Shown: piece after piece, positions 59,423-64,000 of the stretch
Layout: each line of letters opens with the position of its first letter
How positions within the stretch are numbered: position 1 is the first letter of the stretch
Assembly: GCF_900102265.1 (NCBI RefSeq)
Contig: NZ_FNBH01000001.1
Coordinates: forward strand, 992,001-1,056,000
DNA: 64,000 nucleotides
Source of the DNA: Epilithonimonas hungarica
GTDB lineage: Bacteria > Bacteroidota > Bacteroidia > Flavobacteriales > Weeksellaceae
Direction: 5' to 3'
Translations under genes and position numbers: made by a program
The notes under the pieces: model-generated
What the model was told of the DNA's origin: nothing
The model's database searches: none
The model's input: the letters and a program-made list of their open reading frames with translations, nothing else

Positions 59423-62170
59423 ATGAAAAAAACGTTTATCTTCTTGATCTTATTGTTTTATAAGGTCATCTTTGCGCAGGAATTGTTTCCCTATCTCCAA
59501 GCGCCTTCACAAACCTCTATGACGGTCAGTTGGAAAACTGAAAGCAACAACGAATCTATTGTTGAGTACGGCAGCTCTGAAACGCAGCTTGACAAAACTT
59601 CAAGTGCTACTGCCAAAGTTTTCTCGGACACGGGTTATAATGCCAACTATTACTACCATACTGTCAAAGTCGATGGTCTGGCGGCTAACACCAAGTATTA
59701 TTACAGAGTGAAAACAGGAAGCAGGATTTCCCAGGTCTATTCTTTCAAGACATTACCAATTCCGGGTCAGGCTGCAACTGCAGATGGACATTTGAGGTTT
59801 TTGGTTTTGGGAGACAACCAGATGCGTGATGTTCCCAGATTTGACTCGTTGGTTTCAGCTGCCAAGAGAAAGATCGCTAAACTATGGGGATATGACAAAG
59901 ATCCTTCCGATAACATTGCAATGACAGTGATGATGGGGGATCAGGTAGATGTGGGTACGCTGGACCATTATGAGAATGTACATTTCAAAAAGAACAGAAA
60001 ACTCTCTGGGTTATTACCGACACAAACTTTGGTAGGGAATCACGAAACCTACGGAACGCTTGGTATGCAGGCTTATTATGATCATTTTGTTTTGGATGAT
60101 GTTTCTTACAAAGGTGTTTCTTCTGGTTCAGAGGCTTATTATGCTAGACAGGTTGGGAATGTCCTATTTATTTGCTTTGATACGGAGCACCCAAGCACAG
60201 CACAGGTAAATTGGCTGAATCAGATCTTGCCATTAGCAAATCAGGATGCTACAGTGGATTGGATCGTCTCTCAAGGACACAGGCCGTATCAGGCAGAGCA
60301 ATATGTCGGCGATATTTCTACCTGGATCCGTAATACGGTAATGCCTGTTTTGAACACATCTAATAAACATGTATTACATATCGGCGCGCATCACCATTTG
60401 TATCACAGAGGACAGCTTAAAAATTTTCCAACCTATCAGATCATCTCCGGCGGTGTAGCTTGGGACCAGTATTGGGGTATGGCTACGGAGCAGGATTTTG
60501 ATGATGTTCAGAAAACGATATCCAACTGGATGTATCAGATCATAGATGTGGATATTAATAAGGGAACATTCAATGTAGAATCTTACTCTATAGGCAGTAT
60601 CTACGAGTGGAAGGATAATGTTTTGATGGATTCTTTCCATTCTGCAAAGAACAAAACCAAGCCTGATACACCATCGATCCTTAACAATTTTACAGGTCAG
60701 GGTCTGGAATTACCTTTAACAGTAGAAAGTAGCACTTACAGTACAACCTCGGATGAACTGATAAACTCTACAGAGTTTGTATTTTCGAAAACGCCGGATT
60801 TTAGTATTCTGGAAAAAGACATCTACAGGGATTATGAAAATCTCTACGGAAAAAAAGGAAACCGTGTAGACGAATCCAAAGATCTGAATGAAGGTATGGA
60901 TATTACAAAAGCCACCTTGGAAGCAGGGGCTCTCACTAATGGAACTTATTACGCAAAAGTAAGACATAGGGACAGGAATTTGAGATGGTCGGACTGGAGC
61001 GCTGTAAAATCTTTTAATATCATCAACAGTACCGCGGTCAATACCAAAATTGAAACCGATACAATAGCATATAAGCCCAATACACCAATAAAAGTGATCT
61101 ATACAGATACGCCGGGCAAAGCGAAAGACTGGATCGGGCTTTATAAAAAATCACAGACGCCTTCTGGTTCTTCACCTGCTCAAAAATGGAATTATACCAA
61201 TGGACAAGTGAGTGGTACAATGACTTTCGGTACAGGACTTACAACACCGGGAATGTACTATGCCGCTATTTTCAGTAATGATTCTTATACCGAACTTGCA
61301 GCTAGAAAACATTTCTACGTCGGTCCGTTTGTAGAGTTGTCATCGGATAAGAATGTTTATGAAGTTGGAAATGCTGTTACGGTAAGTTTTGCAAATGCAC
61401 CCGCCTTGGCCAAAGACTGGGTCGGGATTTACAAAGTAGGACAAACGCCGGGAGAAGTTAACTCTACACAATGGAAATATATTAATGGACAAACCAATGG
61501 GGCATTCACTTTCAATGGATTGGCTAAAGGCTATTATTATGTCCAATATATGTTAGAGGATGGTTATCAGGCTGTGGGCAATAAGTTGTTCTTCCAGGTG
61601 GGAGATGATATCACGCAGCTGATGATAAACAAAACGATGTTCAACCTGAACGAGAATATCATTGCAACCTGGACAGATGCACCGGGAATCGTGAAAGACT
61701 GGATCGGGATCTACCATAAGAACGATGATCCCAATATCGACCCTCTTGTAAGTTATACTTATTTCGATGGTAAACCGGGGGGGAGTATCCAGATTCCTAA
61801 CGAGAATATGCCAAAAGAAGTGGGAGAATATTTTATCGTGATCTTTACCAATGATTCTTATAACGAGGTGTCCAACCGTGTCCAGTTCCAGATGATGGAT
61901 GGTACACTGGGAACGGCAGCTCCTGATGCTCATAACAACGAATTGCAAGTATATCCTAATCCTGTGAACAAGGGCGATAAAACCTTCCTGAAATCTAAAT
62001 ATCCGATCGATCAGATCGATATCTATGATATGACGGGAAGTTTGTTCTATACCTCCAAAAACATCAACAGTATGAATTATTCTATCATAAATCAAAGTCT
62101 CCCAACCGGAACTTACATTATGAAAGTACATTCAAACAAATTATACACAGTGAAGATGATCGTGAAGTAA
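59423..62170 (+). CDS. T9SS-exported metallophosphoesterase with purple-acid-phosphatase N-domain and three DWIGIY repeats
   Basis: A 915-residue protein. Signal peptide (residues 1-18), then an FN3-like domain typical of purple acid phosphatases (about 20-110), then a calcineurin-like domain (about 125-390) with metal-ligand motifs LGDNQ, MGDQVD, GNHET, GHRPY and GAHHHLYHR. A linker follows, then three tandem repeats about 95 residues apart, each with DWIGLY/DWVGIY/DWIGIY (Asp at 569, 665, 759). The C-terminus from about 840 (LQVYPNPVNKG) is a T9SS type A domain. It is a surface or secreted phosphatase or nucleotidase; the substrate is unknown. Confidence 0.87.
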   Translation: MKKTFIFLILLFYKVIFAQELFPYLQAPSQTSMTVSWKTESNNESIVEYGSSETQLDKTSSATAKVFSDTGYNANYYYHTVKVDGLAANTKYYYRVKTGSRISQVYSFKTLPIPGQAATADGHLRFLVLGDNQMRDVPRFDSLVSAAKRKIAKLWGYDKDPSDNIAMTVMMGDQVDVGTLDHYENVHFKKNRKLSGLLPTQTLVGNHETYGTLGMQAYYDHFVLDDVSYKGVSSGSEAYYARQVGNVLFICFDTEHPSTAQVNWLNQILPLANQDATVDWIVSQGHRPYQAEQYVGDISTWIRNTVMPVLNTSNKHVLHIGAHHHLYHRGQLKNFPTYQIISGGVAWDQYWGMATEQDFDDVQKTISNWMYQIIDVDINKGTFNVESYSIGSIYEWKDNVLMDSFHSAKNKTKPDTPSILNNFTGQGLELPLTVESSTYSTTSDELINSTEFVFSKTPDFSILEKDIYRDYENLYGKKGNRVDESKDLNEGMDITKATLEAGALTNGTYYAKVRHRDRNLRWSDWSAVKSFNIINSTAVNTKIETDTIAYKPNTPIKVIYTDTPGKAKDWIGLYKKSQTPSGSSPAQKWNYTNGQVSGTMTFGTGLTTPGMYYAAIFSNDSYTELAARKHFYVGPFVELSSDKNVYEVGNAVTVSFANAPALAKDWVGIYKVGQTPGEVNSTQWKYINGQTNGAFTFNGLAKGYYYVQYMLEDGYQAVGNKLFFQVGDDITQLMINKTMFNLNENIIATWTDAPGIVKDWIGIYHKNDDPNIDPLVSYTYFDGKPGGSIQIPNENMPKEVGEYFIVIFTNDSYNEVSNRVQFQMMDGTLGTAAPDAHNNELQVYPNPVNKGDKTFLKSKYPIDQIDIYDMTGSLFYTSKNINSMNYSIINQSLPTGTYIMKVHSNKLYTVKMIVK

Positions 62171-62202
62171 ACCGCTCTATATTTTGAAAAATTAGACAAA
62201 TA

Positions 62203-62230
62203 AAAACCGCTCTGTTAGGGCGGTTTTGTT
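62203..62230. terminator. Bidirectional intrinsic terminator
   Basis: A 10-bp stem (62203-62212 with 62218-62227, one G-T pair) and 5-nt loop. An extra copy of AACCGCTCT occurs at 62170-62178. It lies between convergent genes. Confidence 0.75.
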
Positions 62231-62262
62231 GTGTTTAGGATAGGGAATGTTGCGAAAAGATA

Positions 62263-63009
62263 CTATTTCAACAAATATCCGATCGCTCCGCCATCAACCA
62301 GCAATTGAGTTCCCGTAATGAAACTTGCCTGATCAGAAGCTAAGAAAAGAACCGCTTTTGCAATCTCCGAAGGATCGCCCATTCTTCCCAGTGCGACAGA
62401 TTTGGCAAACTCGTCCTGCATTTCAAGACTTGGGACCGCCTTGTCAAAACCTTCCGTTTTTGTAGGTCCCGGACTTACGATATTCACTCTGATCTTCCTT
62501 TCTGCAAGTTCATTGGCCGCGATTTGAGCAATTTTATTGACGGCTCCTTTCGTTGCAGAATAAACACTTCCGTACATCTGTGCAGTTGTAGCGACAGTTG
62601 AAGAATTGAATACCACAGAAGAACCTTCCGTAAAATAAGGGATCATTTTTTGTAAAGTGAAGTAATAACCTTTAACATTGGTATTGAATTGATGATCGAA
62701 ATCTTCTTCTGTAGTCTGCTCGATAGGCGTGAACACTGCTGTTCCGGCATTAAGGAACAGAACATCTACTTTATTTCCGCTTTCGGCAACGTGTTTTTCC
62801 AACACTGCAATTCCCGATAAATTTGAAGTGTCTGAAACCAAAGTTTTCAGTTTTGGATTGTTGATTCTTTCTTCCGCACTTTTAAGGTTATCGGCATTTC
62901 TGCCAGTGATCAGAACGTTGGCTCCGGCTTCTATAAAAGCTTTGGCTGTTGCAAATCCTATTCCTGTACTTCCACCTGTGATCACTACATTTTTGTCTGT
63001 AAAATTCAT
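62263..63009 (-). CDS. SDR-family oxidoreductase
   Basis: A 248-residue classical short-chain dehydrogenase. The cofactor loop is GGSTGIGFA, TGRN after strand 2 suggests NADP(H) through the Arg, FNSSTVAT holds the catalytic Ser and VYSATKGAV the Tyr-x-x-x-Lys. C-terminal VSPGPTKTEGF and ITGTQLLVDGGAIGYL complete the fold. The substrate is unknown. It is divergent from an HxlR regulator gene, and the shared 109-nt gap carries GTAAC-type repeats, so it is probably the regulator's target. Confidence 0.87.
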   Translation of the reverse strand: MNFTDKNVVITGGSTGIGFATAKAFIEAGANVLITGRNADNLKSAEERINNPKLKTLVSDTSNLSGIAVLEKHVAESGNKVDVLFLNAGTAVFTPIEQTTEEDFDHQFNTNVKGYYFTLQKMIPYFTEGSSVVFNSSTVATTAQMYGSVYSATKGAVNKIAQIAANELAERKIRVNIVSPGPTKTEGFDKAVPSLEMQDEFAKSVALGRMGDPSEIAKAVLFLASDQASFITGTQLLVDGGAIGYLLK

Positions 63010-63039
63010 TGTATAATTATTTTTTATTGTTTTTCAGGA

Positions 63040-63047
63040 CAAATGTA
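63040..63047 (-). promoter_or_regulatory. TAnnTTTG -7 box for the SDR gene
   Basis: TACATTTG on the minus strand, 30 nt upstream of the SDR ATG. The GTTAC-N5-GTAAC palindrome lies just upstream of it, around the expected -33 region. Confidence 0.5.
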
Positions 63048-63057
63048 TGATTGTTTG

Positions 63058-63115
63058 GTTACTTTTAGTAACTTTGTACCGAAAAATAACAGTAACAACG
63101 GTGTAACAAAGTAAC
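63058..63115. promoter_or_regulatory. Putative HxlR operator: GTTAC-N5-GTAAC palindrome plus further GTAAC copies
   Basis: GTTAC at 63058-63062 and GTAAC at 63068-63072 form a palindrome. Further direct GTAAC copies lie at 63092, 63103 and 63111. The hxlR -7 box TAACTTTG (63069-63076) overlaps the palindrome, so a bound protein could control both divergent promoters. Confidence 0.5.
63069..63076 (+). promoter_or_regulatory. TAnnTTTG -7 box for the hxlR gene
   Basis: TAACTTTG, overlapping the GTTAC-N5-GTAAC palindrome, 42 nt upstream of the ATG at 63119. Confidence 0.5.
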
Positions 63116-63118
63116 AAT

Positions 63119-63475
63119 ATGGAGTGCCAGACAAAAGATTTTCAACAGCAATATAAAAAAGAAATGCGTGCAGTACAGGATTCTATGGATGTTCTCCACG
63201 GCAAGTGGAAAATAGCGGTTTTATCCTCGATCTGCTATTATAACAAACGTAGATTTTCAGATATCCTGAATGACATCGATGGGATTTCCAACCGCATGCT
63301 AAGCAAAGAACTGAAAGAACTGGAATTTAACAAACTTATCCACAGAAATGTACTGAACACACAACCGGTAAGCATAGAATATACGCTTACCGATCACGGG
63401 AATACCTTGAAAACCATCATCAATAACCTTCATGAATGGGGAGTTGAACACAGAAAGAAAATTGTGGAAGGATAA
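63119..63475 (+). CDS. HxlR-family winged-helix transcriptional regulator
   Basis: A 118-residue winged helix-turn-helix protein. The family start is seen in MDVLHGKWKIAVLSSI, then RRFSDILNDIDGISNRMLSKELKELE as the recognition helix, and VSIEYTLTDHGNTLKTII as the wing. A Cys near the N-terminus (MECQTK) is where redox- or quinone-sensing members carry their sensor, but other HxlR proteins differ, so sensing is only a suggestion. It is divergent from the SDR gene and probably regulates it and itself. Confidence 0.87.
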   Translation: MECQTKDFQQQYKKEMRAVQDSMDVLHGKWKIAVLSSICYYNKRRFSDILNDIDGISNRMLSKELKELEFNKLIHRNVLNTQPVSIEYTLTDHGNTLKTIINNLHEWGVEHRKKIVEG

Positions 63476-63960
63476 CTTGCCGCTTGTTAAGTTCCCGAAT
63501 TGTAAAAGATAATTAATAAGTTCTTTTTTTTCTTTCAAATCAAAGAAGTTGATTGAAGAATGATTTACCAATTGGTAAAAATAGTAGAAGACTGGTCTCA
63601 GTTTTTTTTATGATGTTTTTTTATACTTTTATATAGAAGAGATAGCGTGGTTTAGAAAACTTTGGCTTTACTTAAAAAATCACACTTCCTTTTTGTGGGC
63701 ATGGATTGCAAATCTGCGCTATATGCATCACAATTAATTTCAAAGATCTTTTAAGTTATTTCTTAACGTCAGACTTTTCTACGAAATCCTTGATTTAATT
63801 AGCTCTTTAGTTGTGATGTCTTTATTTTATAATTTGTTAATTAAAGTTAAAATTTAAAATAAAATTTAAATAATTGAATTATTTTATAATAATAATTTGA
63901 TTATAAATGTTTCTATTTAAAAATAATGTAAATTTGATATCAATAAAAAATTATATATTA
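63476..63960. other. Gene-free region downstream of hxlR
   Basis: 485 nt, strongly AT-rich toward the right. I see no strong terminator hairpin after hxlR, no tRNA fold and no credible small gene. GGATTGCAAATCTGCGC near 63702-63718 is a near-palindrome of the kind often found in Bacteroidetes intergenic DNA. The exact -7 box at 63929 is listed separately. Confidence 0.45.
63929..63936 (+). promoter_or_regulatory. TAnnTTTG -7 box for the last, truncated gene
   Basis: TAAATTTG, 24 nt upstream of ATG 63961; exact -7 consensus. -33 TTG not found. Confidence 0.45.
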
Positions 63961-64000
63961 TGAAAAAAATTTACTTAACAGTTCTCTTGACGTTAATCGC
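63961..64000 (+). CDS. N-terminus of a probable secreted protein, cut by the window end
   Basis: Thirteen complete codons read MKKIYLTVLLTLI, a basic start followed by a hydrophobic run, typical of a signal peptide. The rest lies outside the window, so no family can be assigned. An exact -7 box 24 nt upstream supports a real start. Confidence 0.5.

Noticed and set aside
61553-62131. 192-codon open frame antisense to the T9SS phosphoesterase
   Set aside because: Complement of a repeat-bearing coding region; unusual Ile/Arg/His-rich composition and no start context.

Overview
The window looks like a chromosomal segment of a low-GC flavobacterium, most likely Chryseobacterium or a close Weeksellaceae relative. 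The evidence is AT-rich intergenic DNA, many exact TAnnTTTG (Bacteroidetes -7) boxes, two proteins with C-terminal type IX secretion (T9SS) sorting domains, a 14-gene nuo operon with separate nuoC and nuoD and a short NuoG, and Bacteroidetes-type families (DUF3822, DUF3575, NamZ/DUF1343). I see no rRNA, tRNA, CRISPR array, prophage or insertion sequence. The genus is an inference.

Layout. 1-1124: start of a LysR regulator, divergent from an mdaB/ygiN-like quinone redox pair. 1128-4660 (minus): an ABC-F ATPase with a roughly 100-nt leader, then DUF3822-rsmD-glucosaminidase. 4806-9808 (plus): secreted thioredoxin-like protein, DUF3575 barrel, small membrane protein, LpxH-like phosphatase, LuxE-like acyl-protein synthetase, M15-like peptidase and a possible PD-(D/E)XK-fold protein. 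9859-13575: aquaporin, LLM flavin oxidoreductase, secreted CocE/NonD hydrolase. 13823-28124 (minus): the complex I operon nuoABCDEF-[beta-barrel]-GHIJKLMN. 28245-35650: small membrane protein, acetyltransferase, YugP metallopeptidase, YigZ, a KAS III paralogue, a membrane metallophosphoesterase, then ddl, coaD and a DgkA-type kinase. 35917-40805: dnaN, a YoeB-type toxin-antitoxin pair, a hypothetical and pheT. 40879-50001: T9SS cargo, hemN, hydrolase, queD, porin-family barrel, NamZ-type muramidase, FtsX-like permease, and a cysteine synthase/cystathionine beta-synthase-like enzyme. 50057-55501: a cyanophycin locus, cphA divergent from cphB and an isoaspartyl peptidase. 55601-64000: CE1-like esterase, ClC channel, a large T9SS phosphoesterase, a divergent SDR/HxlR pair and the first codons of a secreted protein.

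How the genes work together. The nuo block encodes a respiratory NADH:quinone oxidoreductase, with an unrelated outer-membrane barrel gene between nuoF and nuoG. The cyanophycin locus forms a complete nitrogen-storage cycle: CphA polymerises Asp and Arg, CphB releases beta-Asp-Arg, and the isoaspartyl peptidase splits the dipeptide. Ddl, the glucosaminidase and NamZ act on peptidoglycan, and LpxH acts on lipid A.

Most notable: the cyanophycin cycle, whose CphA N domain carries an HxxEH motif; the barrel gene inside nuo with truncated NuoG; TAnnTTTG boxes only 4-5 nt from four start codons; a divergent pair whose start codons are 4 bp apart; a three-copy family of intergenic palindromic repeats; a perfect hairpin abutting the start codon of the 915-residue phosphoesterase; and a leader with a start-stop minimal ORF before the ABC-F gene.
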